Of a DNA stretch of 64,000 nt, positions 26,106-33,721 are shown one piece after another. The position numbers were made by a program, and so were the translations under genes. The notes under the pieces were generated by a model. It did no database searches, was not told the origin of the DNA, and was given only the letters and a program-made list of their open reading frames with translations. Source of the DNA: Micrococcales bacterium KH10 (GTDB lineage Bacteria > Actinomycetota > Actinomycetes > Actinomycetales > Cellulomonadaceae); NCBI GenBank assembly GCA_900188465.1, contig FZPE01000001.1, positions 496,001-560,000 of the forward strand, written 5' to 3'. How positions within the stretch are numbered: position 1 is the stretch's first letter; each line of letters begins with the position of its first letter.

Positions 26106-27148
26106 GTCAGGCTCCTTCGTTGACGGCGCGAGACGCGCACTACTAGTCCGTTGATTCCAACCGCGAGCAAGATGACCACGCCGATCATCACCCCGTTCCA
26201 CAGCGACGGCACACCGGCCAGGACGACTCCGTTGCGCAGCACCGCGATGAAGACGAGTCCGCCGAGGGTGCGCAGCACCGAGCCCTCACCGCCGAGGATG
26301 GAGGTGCCGCCGACAACGACCGAAGAGATGACGAGCATCGTCAGCTCGCCCCCAGACGAGGCCTGCACCACTCCGATGCGCGCCGAATACAGGCAGGCCG
26401 CCAGGCCGATCAGCAATCCAAGGATCAGGTAAGCGGTCAGGCGGACTCGTCCGATCTTGATTCCAGTCAAGGCGGCGGCTTCGGCATTCGACCCGATGGC
26501 ATAGACGGAACGGCCATAGACGGTACGTGAGAGCACCACGTGCAGGATCAGATAGACCACGATCACCAGCAGCGCGACGGTCGGGAAACCCGCGATGCGG
26601 GATTGACCGGACAACCATGGGAAGACCGGACGAGCGAACACATCGGTCGAGTTCCATAGCGCGAAGAGCAAAGTCTGGAAGATGGCGCTCGTGCCGAGTG
26701 TGGCAACGATGGACGGGATCGCCAGCCGTACGGTCAGCAGTCCGTTGAACAGCCCGAGCACGGCCCCCGCGAGTAGGGCGGTCAGCAATACCAGTATGGG
26801 TGAGCGTTGGTCTGCCATGCCGGTCGCGACGAACCATCCGATCAGTCCGACGGCGAACCCGGTAGACACATCGATGCCCGCCATGATGACGATCAAGGTC
26901 AGACCGGCGGCGATCAACGCGAGGTCGGCTGAGTTGATCGCGATGTTGGTCCAGTTCTGCGCGGTCATGAAATGCGGTGACAACACCGTGAACAAGATGA
27001 CTTCGACCACCAGCAGCACTGGCATCAGCAGTTGCTGGATCCAGCGCAGGATGGACAACAGCCGTGCATCGCGTTGTGCCGCGCTCGATGGGTCGGGAGC
27101 CTCCGGCGATGGTGTGGTGGAAGGCGAGGTCATCGCTGGCGCGCTCAT
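26102..27148 (-). CDS. Sugar-type ABC transporter permease (RbsC/RhaP-like) 1
   Basis: CUT2-class permease of 348 aa. An N-terminal hydrophilic extension of about 30 residues (Pro/Ser-rich) precedes nine hydrophobic helices. Conserved parts are LTLIVIMAGIDVSTGFAVGL, TVYGRSVYAIGSNAEAAALT and VISSVVVGGTSILGGEGSV. The 4-base overlap with the upstream ATPase gene shows translational coupling. Two different permeases rather than one are typical of the rhamnose and AI-2 importers within this class. Confidence 0.9.
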   Translation of the reverse strand: MSAPAMTSPSTTPSPEAPDPSSAAQRDARLLSILRWIQQLLMPVLLVVEVILFTVLSPHFMTAQNWTNIAINSADLALIAAGLTLIVIMAGIDVSTGFAVGLIGWFVATGMADQRSPILVLLTALLAGAVLGLFNGLLTVRLAIPSIVATLGTSAIFQTLLFALWNSTDVFARPVFPWLSGQSRIAGFPTVALLVIVVYLILHVVLSRTVYGRSVYAIGSNAEAAALTGIKIGRVRLTAYLILGLLIGLAACLYSARIGVVQASSGGELTMLVISSVVVGGTSILGGEGSVLRTLGGLVFIAVLRNGVVLAGVPSLWNGVMIGVVILLAVGINGLVVRVSRRQRRSLT

Positions 27149-28779
27149 GAGATTGCTCCCATCTCTGACTCAGATCCGACCGTCGAGGTGCTGACGGCGT
27201 CTGCCAGAGAACCCGTGGCCCCGCGCAGAACCGCGCTTTCAGTGATCTGCGCTCCGCTGAGCGTGGAGGTCATCGTGCCCTCGTGCAGCGTATGGACGAC
27301 GTCTGCCAGTTCGAGCAGTTCCGACATTTCCGACGAGATCAACAGCACTGCGATTCCTTGAGCCGCCAGGGCGTGGATGTCGCGATGGATCTCGGCTTTG
27401 GTGGCCACGTCGATTCCGCGGGTCGGCTCGTCGAGGATGAGTAGTTTGGGTTGAGTCGCCATCAGCCGCGCGAGCAAGACCTTCTGCTGGTTTCCGCCTG
27501 ACAGTGAGGTGATGGCCGCATTGTGTCCGGTGGTCTTGATCTTCATCCGATCGATCCATCGGGCGACCAATGACCGTTCTTTGCCCAATTCGAGGACGCC
27601 AGTGCTGGTGAACGAGGACATCGCCGCAACGGACAGGTTTTCTCCCACCGTCATGTGACGCAACAGGCCTTGGGTTTTGCGATCTTCCGGCAGATACGCG
27701 ATGCCTCGAGTCAATGCCGCTCTAGAACCCGCGGGCGTATAGGGCTTGCCCTGGAATTCGACCGTTCCAGCGTCGAGGCCCAGTTCGCCGAGGATGCTCA
27801 AGGCCAGTTCGGTCCGTCCGGCACCGACTAGCCCGTAGAGACCGGTGATGCGCCCTGCCGGTACGTCGAGGTCGATGTCGTCGAAGGTGGATTCGAGGCT
27901 CGCGCCACGCACCCGCAGCACCACCTGGTCATGATCAGCAGTCGCGGTTTGCGACCCGATGCTTGCCTGAGACGGTGATGCGGCCTGATCGACCGTGCCG
28001 GAGTCCGCGCCGACACGATCTGGCGTTACCGACGTTGACATTGCAGCGTTCGGTGCAAGTTCCCTGCCACCCATCATTGCAAGCAAGCCATCGCGGTCGG
28101 CATCAGTGGTCTCTCCGACGAGTTTCCCGTCACGCAGCACGACATAGCGGTCGGCCATGCGTTCGAGCTCATCGAAGCGGTGTGTGATGAAGCAAACCCC
28201 CACCCCGTCGGCCGTGAGCTCGTCGACCACGGTGAAGAGTCGTTCCGATTCGGTGTCGGTCAGGATCGACGTGGGCTCGTCGAGGATCAGCACTTGGGCG
28301 TCTGCGGCCACCGCGCGGGCGATCAGAACGAGTTGTTGTTCCGCGAGGGAGAGTTCGCCCATCAAACGTCGTAACAGTTTTCCGGGCAGTGCGAGCCGTC
28401 CAAGCAGTTCCTGTCCTTCGCGGCGCATCGCCGGGGTGTTGAGCCATCCGATGGTGCTGCGTTGCCGCCCCATGTAGAGGTTTTCAAGGACGCTCAAATG
28501 TGAGAAGAAAGCAGGCTCCTGATAGACGGTGGAGATTCCGGAAAGGATTGCTTCGTAGGGCGAGTTCGGGGTGAACGGCTCGCCCTTGAGTGTCAAAGTT
28601 CCTGAGTCTGCCTGGTGTACCCCGGCGAAGACCTTCATCAGGGTGGATTTTCCGGCACCATTTTCGCCCATGACGGCGACTCGCTCTGAGGCATCAATGC
28701 GGAATGAGACGCCGTCGAGTGCCTGGGTGGCACCGAAACGTTTGGAGATGTCTTTCGCCTCCAAGACTGGCTGCGTCAT
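27145..28779 (-). CDS. Sugar-type ABC transporter ATPase, double domain (RbsA/RhaT-like)
   Basis: Fused tandem ATPase of 544 aa energising a CUT2 sugar importer at the inner membrane face. The first domain has Walker A GENGAGKSTLMK, signature MGELSLAEQQ, Walker B LILDEPTS; the second has degenerate Walker A GLVGAGRTELAL, signature SLSGGNQQK and LLILDEPTRG. This asymmetry is normal for the class. Between the domains lies a longer Ser/Asp-rich linker. Start at 28779 is set by AAAGGAG. It sits behind the binding-protein gene after a strong hairpin. Confidence 0.92.
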   Translation of the reverse strand: MTQPVLEAKDISKRFGATQALDGVSFRIDASERVAVMGENGAGKSTLMKVFAGVHQADSGTLTLKGEPFTPNSPYEAILSGISTVYQEPAFFSHLSVLENLYMGRQRSTIGWLNTPAMRREGQELLGRLALPGKLLRRLMGELSLAEQQLVLIARAVAADAQVLILDEPTSILTDTESERLFTVVDELTADGVGVCFITHRFDELERMADRYVVLRDGKLVGETTDADRDGLLAMMGGRELAPNAAMSTSVTPDRVGADSGTVDQAASPSQASIGSQTATADHDQVVLRVRGASLESTFDDIDLDVPAGRITGLYGLVGAGRTELALSILGELGLDAGTVEFQGKPYTPAGSRAALTRGIAYLPEDRKTQGLLRHMTVGENLSVAAMSSFTSTGVLELGKERSLVARWIDRMKIKTTGHNAAITSLSGGNQQKVLLARLMATQPKLLILDEPTRGIDVATKAEIHRDIHALAAQGIAVLLISSEMSELLELADVVHTLHEGTMTSTLSGAQITESAVLRGATGSLADAVSTSTVGSESEMGAIS

Positions 28780-28842
28780 CAGGTGATCTCCTTTCGTGGG
28801 TGAACAACGATCGCGATCGTCATTGACTGTGATGGCTACCAT

Positions 28843-28880
28843 CACGGCGGTGGCTGCGAAGGGTGTCTGCCACCGCCGTG
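28843..28880 (-). terminator. Hairpin between binding-protein and ATPase genes
   Basis: Perfect 12-bp inverted repeat CACGGCGGTGGC (28843-28854) and GCCACCGCCGTG (28869-28880) with a 14-base loop, directly 3' of the binding-protein stop. Such hairpins behind the first gene of an ABC operon usually act as partial terminators or 3' stabilisers so that the binding protein is made in excess. Confidence 0.55.
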
Positions 28881-28888
28881 CGGTATTC

Positions 28889-29917
28889 CTAGAAGTCGTA
28901 GTCCGCGTAGTTGTCCTTGGTGAACACCGTCGGCTCGCCGAGGAGCAGAGTCTTGGTCGCCTCGTCGTAGCTGACGGGCTGGTCAAGACCGGGAACCTCG
29001 TTGGTCGCTTCGAACGGCGTCTCCGTCACGAGCTGGTTGAGCGCCCACACTGTCAGGTAGCCGAGGTCTTCGACATCCCAGAGCACGGTGGAGGTCATGG
29101 CACCGGATTCCAGGAATTCGCCCGAGGTCTGGGGCGACCCGAAGCCGGTCACGGCGACTCGTCCGATGGCGTCGCCGTTTTGCACGGCTTGGGCAACACC
29201 CGGGATGGCAGTCGAGGGCACCGCGATGATCCCCTTGAGGTCAGGGAAGGCCGTCATCAGGTTCTGTGCCTCTTGCAGAGCCTGAGCGGTGTCAGTGGTG
29301 TATCGGATACCGCCGACGAGTTCCATGTCGGGATACTCAGCTTCTTGCTGTGCCTGTGCTGCTGCGATCCAGTTGTTGAAGGTGGCGGTGTCGGCACTGC
29401 CCGAGACGATGCCGAACTGGCCGGTTCCGTCCATTGCCTTGGCCAACTCGTCCATGACGGTCGAACCGAGTGCCTCATCGGAGGCCTGGGAAACGAAAAC
29501 CGCTCGTTCGGATTCGGGTGCGTCAGCGTCCGACGTGGCGATCTTCACTCCTGCTGAAGCTGCTGCGGACAGGCTGCTGTTGATGGAGGTGGGGTCTAGC
29601 GGGGAGACGGCGATGGCGTCGTATTGCTGTGAGACCAGGCCGTCGAGAATCTTGACCTGTTCGGTGGAGTCAGCTTTGGCTGGTCCGGTCTGGGTGTAGG
29701 TGATGGACAGATCGGCTGCGGCCCGTTCGCCGCCCGTCTTGAATCCGTTGAAGTACGGGATTCCTTCGACTTGCGAGACAAACGCAACTTTGACGTCAGA
29801 TGAGCCTGATCCGGTCTGATCTGGTGAACCGGTGGTTGATGTAGGCGTGTTGGAGCAAGCGGCGAGTGTGACAGCTCCGGCAATGATGAGGGCGGCTGCC
29901 CCGGTGATCTTCTTCAT
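28889..29917 (-). CDS. Lipoprotein sugar-binding protein (RhaS/LsrB-like)
   Basis: Extracellular solute receptor of the ABC importer, 342 aa. It has a lipoprotein signal peptide with lipobox LAAC (Cys at about residue 21), then a Ser/Thr/Gly linker and a periplasmic-binding-protein fold: VKVAFVSQVEGIPYFNGFKTG, YDAIAVSPLDPTSI, KGIIAVPSTAIPGVAQAV, VAVTGFGSP. The sequence is closest to rhamnose and autoinducer-2 receptors as I recall them. Ligand not determinable. First gene of an eight-gene operon and opposite LacI. Confidence 0.9.
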   Translation of the reverse strand: MKKITGAAALIIAGAVTLAACSNTPTSTTGSPDQTGSGSSDVKVAFVSQVEGIPYFNGFKTGGERAAADLSITYTQTGPAKADSTEQVKILDGLVSQQYDAIAVSPLDPTSINSSLSAAASAGVKIATSDADAPESERAVFVSQASDEALGSTVMDELAKAMDGTGQFGIVSGSADTATFNNWIAAAQAQQEAEYPDMELVGGIRYTTDTAQALQEAQNLMTAFPDLKGIIAVPSTAIPGVAQAVQNGDAIGRVAVTGFGSPQTSGEFLESGAMTSTVLWDVEDLGYLTVWALNQLVTETPFEATNEVPGLDQPVSYDEATKTLLLGEPTVFTKDNYADYDF

Positions 29918-29977
29918 CCGTGAGTCCTCTCCTTGCGATCGCGGTGCGATCTAGCGACTGCGTTGTCGATGAACCGA

Positions 29978-29993
29978 ATGTAATCGTTTACAT
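29978..29993. promoter_or_regulatory. LacI-type operator 1
   Basis: Palindrome ATGTAATCGTTTACAT, in the promoter of the ABC operon, 61 bases before the binding-protein start. The 14-base core TGTAATCGTTTACA shares TG-x-AATCGTT-xx-CA with the second site at 30068-30081. CG-centred palindromes of this size are typical for LacI regulators. Confidence 0.7.
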
Positions 29994-30062
29994 CGACGAG
30001 CACAAGTGGAACGCTATTGACAGCAAGTTGCCTCTGGATTCCTAGGATGTTTCGGGCGCGTA

Positions 30063-30083
30063 AATGATGCAATCGTTATCATT
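30063..30083. promoter_or_regulatory. LacI-type operator 2
   Basis: Inverted repeat AATGAT and ATCATT with a 9-base centre; inner core TGCAATCGTTATCA (30068-30081) matches operator 1 at the AATCGTT centre. It lies 38 bases before the LacI start, so it likely mediates autoregulation and pairs with operator 1, 89 bases away. Confidence 0.6.
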
Positions 30084-30120
30084 CGCGTACACTATGACCT
30101 AGTGACACGAGGAGGACTCA

Positions 30121-31125
30121 ATGTCTACACCGACCATCGGCGATGTGGCTCGCGAAGCGGGGGTTTCCACCGCCACGGTTTCGCGGGCCCTATCGGGATC
30201 TTTGCGCGTCTCCGGCGCGACCGCTCGTCGTGTGCGGGAAACCGCCACCAGGCTCGGCTACAGCGGCAACCCCATCGCCCGTGCCCTGCGCAAGAATGCG
30301 ACCGGCAATGTGGGTGTGCTCGTTCCCAGCGTGTCCAACCCGTTCTTCACCATGCTCGTCGACGAGATCGAAAAGCACATGGTGACGATGGGCATCAATC
30401 TGTACCTGTGCACCTCCCGTGACGATCACGACGTAGAAGCGGCAAGGCTCGCATCGCTGACGCAAGGCTCGGTGGACGGCATCTTGGTCTCGCCCTGCGA
30501 TGCCGCCCGTTCGGGCGCGGCACTGGCCGCCGCACAGACCAAGCTTCCCGTGGTGCAACTCGACCGCAGTGCGGATGGTGTCGACATCGACTGGGTGGGA
30601 CTGGACGATGCCGACGCGATGCGCACCATCATCGAGCACCTGGCTTCACGGGGGGTGAAACGTGCCGCTCTAGTGACCTCGAGCGCACGAAATTCGTCGG
30701 GACGGCTACGGACAGCGTTTGCGGTAGCGGCGGGAACCCAGCACGGCATCACTTTGGATAGCGACCAGATCTTCGATGGCGAGTTCTCCACCGGTTGGGG
30801 AACCGAGGCCGCGACCCGTCTGGTGTCGCAGGGCGATCTTCCCGATGCCATCATCTGCACCGATGATCAGATCGCCATCGGAGTGATGCAAGAGCTCAAA
30901 CGACAAGGGATTCGCGTGCCCGGCGATGTCCTCGTCACCGGTCTCGACGATGTCCCGCACGCCACGCTCATCGACCCTCCCCTGACCACGGTGCGACAAC
31001 CTGTCGGGGACATCGCAGCCACTGCGGTGGACTTGCTGGCAACCAAATTACGCGGCGAGGAACGCAGTATCCGCAAGATCTCGTTGCAGGGCACACTTGT
31101 CGAACGGGAATCGACTGCGAACTGA
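30121..31125 (+). CDS. LacI-family regulator
   Basis: A 334-residue repressor. Helix-turn-helix and hinge: IGDVAREAGVSTATVSRALS then RLGYSGNPIARALRKN. The ligand-binding half (60-334) has the periplasmic-protein fold: GNVGVLVPSVSNPFFTML, DGILVSPCDAA, DAIICTDDQIAIGVM, DVLVTGLDDVPHA. GAGGAGG lies upstream of the ATG. Divergent from the ABC/M20/ThuA/kinase operon and flanked by two matching palindromes, so it is very probably the repressor of that operon and of itself. Confidence 0.93.
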   Translation: MSTPTIGDVAREAGVSTATVSRALSGSLRVSGATARRVRETATRLGYSGNPIARALRKNATGNVGVLVPSVSNPFFTMLVDEIEKHMVTMGINLYLCTSRDDHDVEAARLASLTQGSVDGILVSPCDAARSGAALAAAQTKLPVVQLDRSADGVDIDWVGLDDADAMRTIIEHLASRGVKRAALVTSSARNSSGRLRTAFAVAAGTQHGITLDSDQIFDGEFSTGWGTEAATRLVSQGDLPDAIICTDDQIAIGVMQELKRQGIRVPGDVLVTGLDDVPHATLIDPPLTTVRQPVGDIAATAVDLLATKLRGEERSIRKISLQGTLVERESTAN

Positions 31126-31156
31126 CCGGACTCGCCGCTCAGATTCGCGCGATGGA

Positions 31157-33544
31157 CTACGACTGCGCGACGTAACGCGCTAGATACTCCCCCGTCAACG
31201 TACTCGCATCAGCCACCAGATCGTGCGGTGTTCCTTCAAAGACGATCCGTCCACCGTCGTGCCCAGCGCCCGGGCCTAGGTCGATGATCCAGTCAGCATG
31301 TGCCATCACAGCCTGATGGTGCTCGATCACGATGACCGATTTTCCTGAATCGACGAGTTTGTCCAATAGCGCGAGCAGGTGCTGCACGTCAGCGAGGTGA
31401 AGTCCGGTGGTGGGCTCGTCCAGGATGAGCGTGCCGCCGTCCTCAGCCATATGGGTGGCGAGTTTCAGTCGTTGCCGTTCACCGCCCGACAACGTGGTCA
31501 GAGGCTGTCCAAGGCTGATGTATCCGAGCCCCACGTCAAAGAGCCGCTCCAAGATCTTTACTGCCGCCAGAACCTTGGATTCCGCCGCGCGGAAGAACTC
31601 AAGTGCCTCGCTCACCGGCATGTCGAGCACATCAGCAATGCTGCGCTCCCCGAGTTTGTAGTCGAGCACCTCGGGCTGGAACCGTCGCCCCTCACACACC
31701 TCACAGGTGGTTGACACTGTTGCCATCATGCCCAGATCGGTGAAGATCAGTCCCGCGCCCTGACAAGCCGGGCAAGCTCCCTGCGAGTTCGCGCTGAACA
31801 GTGCCGGTTTGACACCGTTCGCCTTCGCAAAGGCCTTCCGGATCGGATCCAGCAAACCGGTGTAGGTGGCGGGGTTGGAGCGACGCGACCCCTTGATCGC
31901 ACCTTGGTCAATGGCAACCACTCCGTCTCGTTTGGCGACGGAGCCGTGGATCAGCGAGCTCTTTCCCGATCCGGCCACACCGGTGACCACCACAAGCACC
32001 CCGGTGGGGATGTCGGCGTCGACCCCGACGAGGTTATTGTCAGTGGCGCCTCGTACTTCGATCTGCCCGGTCTTAGTGCGCACTTGTTCTTTGAGCGGTG
32101 TTCGATCCGCCAGATGACGTCCGGTCAAAGTATCTGACTTCTTGAGACCGTCAAGAGTTCCTTCGAAGCAGATTTCACCACCAGCACTACCCGCTCGCGG
32201 CCCCAGATCGACAATATGGTCGGCAATCGCGATCATCTCCGGCTTGTGTTCAACGACGAGCACTGTGTTGCCCTTGTCGCGCAGTTGCAGCAGCAGCTCA
32301 TTCATCCGCGCGATGTCATGAGGGTGCAGGCCGGCTGTCGGCTCATCGAATACGTAAGTGACGTCAGTCAGCGATGAGCCAAGATGGCGGATCATCTTGG
32401 TCCGCTGCGCCTCGCCTCCAGACAGCGTTCCAGCGGGGCGGTCCAGCGATAAGTAGCCCAATCCGATATGGATGAAGGATTGGAGTGTCTCTTGCAGCGC
32501 AGTGAGCAATGGAGCCAGGGAGGGCTCGTCGATACTGGAAACCCATTCGGCAAGGTCGGTGATCTGCATGGCACAGACATCGGCGATGGATTTCCCGTTG
32601 ACCTTGGACGAGCGCGCGGCCGCACTGAGCCTGGTGCCATCACATTCCGGGCAGGCGGCGAAGGTGACCGCCCGATCGACGAAGGCACGCACATGTGGCT
32701 GCATGGCTTCTTTGTCCTTGGACAAGAAGGACTTGTTGATTTTGGGGATCAGTCCTTCATAGGTGACGTTGACGCCCTCGACCTTGACTTTGGTCGGCTC
32801 CTTGCGCAGCAAGTCGTCAAGCTCCCCAGCGGTGAAATCCCTGATCGGCTTATCAGCGTCGAAGAATCCGCAACCACGGAAGATCCGGCCGTACCAGCCA
32901 TCCATGCTGTAACCGGGCACGAGAATCGCACCCTCGTTCAGTGACTTCGTCTCGTCGAACAGTGCGGTGAGATCGAAGTCGTTGATCCGTCCGGTTCCTT
33001 CACACTTCGGGCACATGCCGCCGACCTGTGTGAACGTTACTTTCTCGGCTTTGGCGTTGTCGCCTTTGGCGACTTTGATCGCACCGCTGGCAGTGACCGA
33101 GGGGACGTTGAAAGAGTATGCCTGAGACGACCCGATGTGCGGATCGCCTAGTCGGCTAAAGATGATCCGCAGCATCGCGTTCGTGTCCGTCGCGGTTCCG
33201 ACGGTGGAGCGGATATTGGGTGTCATACGTTCCTGATCCACGATGATCGCCGTGGTCAGGCCTTCCAGCACATCCACATCAGGACGAGCAAGCGAAGGCA
33301 TGAAGCCCTGAATGAAAGCACTGTATGTCTCGTTGATGAGCCGCTGCGATTCGGCAGCGACCGTGTCGAACACCAGTGAGCTCTTCCCGGAACCGGACAC
33401 TCCCGTGAAGACCGTCAAACGGCGTTTGGGAAGTTCCAGACTGATGTCTTTGAGATTGTTCTCGCGTGCACCGTGCACACGGATCCAATCGTGGCTGTCA
33501 GCCGCAACACGTTCAGGCCGCGCTGAAGTGGGTGTTTCGGACAT
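31157..33544 (-). CDS. UvrA-like ABC ATPase (short paralogue, DrrC/UvrA2 type)
   Basis: A 795-residue tandem ABC ATPase related to UvrA. Walker A motifs GVSGSGKSSLVF and GVAGSGKSSLIHG, signatures LSGGEAQR and LSGGERQR, and Cys-rich zinc elements (MCPKCEGTG, CPECDGT, CPACQGAG, CEVC) are present. It is about 150 residues shorter than housekeeping UvrA and appears to lack the UvrB-binding insert. Such paralogues are linked to intercalating-drug resistance or DNA-damage tolerance. Start at 33544 with GGAGGGG upstream. Confidence 0.85.
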   Translation of the reverse strand: MSETPTSARPERVAADSHDWIRVHGARENNLKDISLELPKRRLTVFTGVSGSGKSSLVFDTVAAESQRLINETYSAFIQGFMPSLARPDVDVLEGLTTAIIVDQERMTPNIRSTVGTATDTNAMLRIIFSRLGDPHIGSSQAYSFNVPSVTASGAIKVAKGDNAKAEKVTFTQVGGMCPKCEGTGRINDFDLTALFDETKSLNEGAILVPGYSMDGWYGRIFRGCGFFDADKPIRDFTAGELDDLLRKEPTKVKVEGVNVTYEGLIPKINKSFLSKDKEAMQPHVRAFVDRAVTFAACPECDGTRLSAAARSSKVNGKSIADVCAMQITDLAEWVSSIDEPSLAPLLTALQETLQSFIHIGLGYLSLDRPAGTLSGGEAQRTKMIRHLGSSLTDVTYVFDEPTAGLHPHDIARMNELLLQLRDKGNTVLVVEHKPEMIAIADHIVDLGPRAGSAGGEICFEGTLDGLKKSDTLTGRHLADRTPLKEQVRTKTGQIEVRGATDNNLVGVDADIPTGVLVVVTGVAGSGKSSLIHGSVAKRDGVVAIDQGAIKGSRRSNPATYTGLLDPIRKAFAKANGVKPALFSANSQGACPACQGAGLIFTDLGMMATVSTTCEVCEGRRFQPEVLDYKLGERSIADVLDMPVSEALEFFRAAESKVLAAVKILERLFDVGLGYISLGQPLTTLSGGERQRLKLATHMAEDGGTLILDEPTTGLHLADVQHLLALLDKLVDSGKSVIVIEHHQAVMAHADWIIDLGPGAGHDGGRIVFEGTPHDLVADASTLTGEYLARYVAQS

Positions 33545-33638
33545 CGTCTTCCCCTCCGCCGGATTCCGGACAAGACAATCATCGTACAAACTGCCTCTGA
33601 CACGGACATCGAGATCACATCTCGCCGGTTCCTGATGC

Positions 33639-33686
33639 GATGTGGCTCGTGCTGCCCCGTTATAACGGGGCAGCACGAGCCACATC
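33639..33686 (-). terminator. Long perfect hairpin downstream of the subtilase
   Basis: A 22-bp perfect stem, arms 33639-33660 and 33665-33686, with a four-base TATA loop; arms contain GTGGCTCGTGCTGCCCC. The repeat continues imperfectly for several more bases. It separates the subtilase stop from the UvrA-like gene. No U-run follows, but its length and position make it a transcription end or mRNA-stability element. Confidence 0.7.
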
Positions 33687-33721
33687 AGGGTTGGAGACTC
33701 CTCTGACGACAAGTTCACCGG

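Noticed and set aside
31157-33544. Housekeeping UvrA of nucleotide excision repair
   Set aside because: It is about 150 residues too short and seems to lack the UvrB-binding insert; the short paralogue group fits better.
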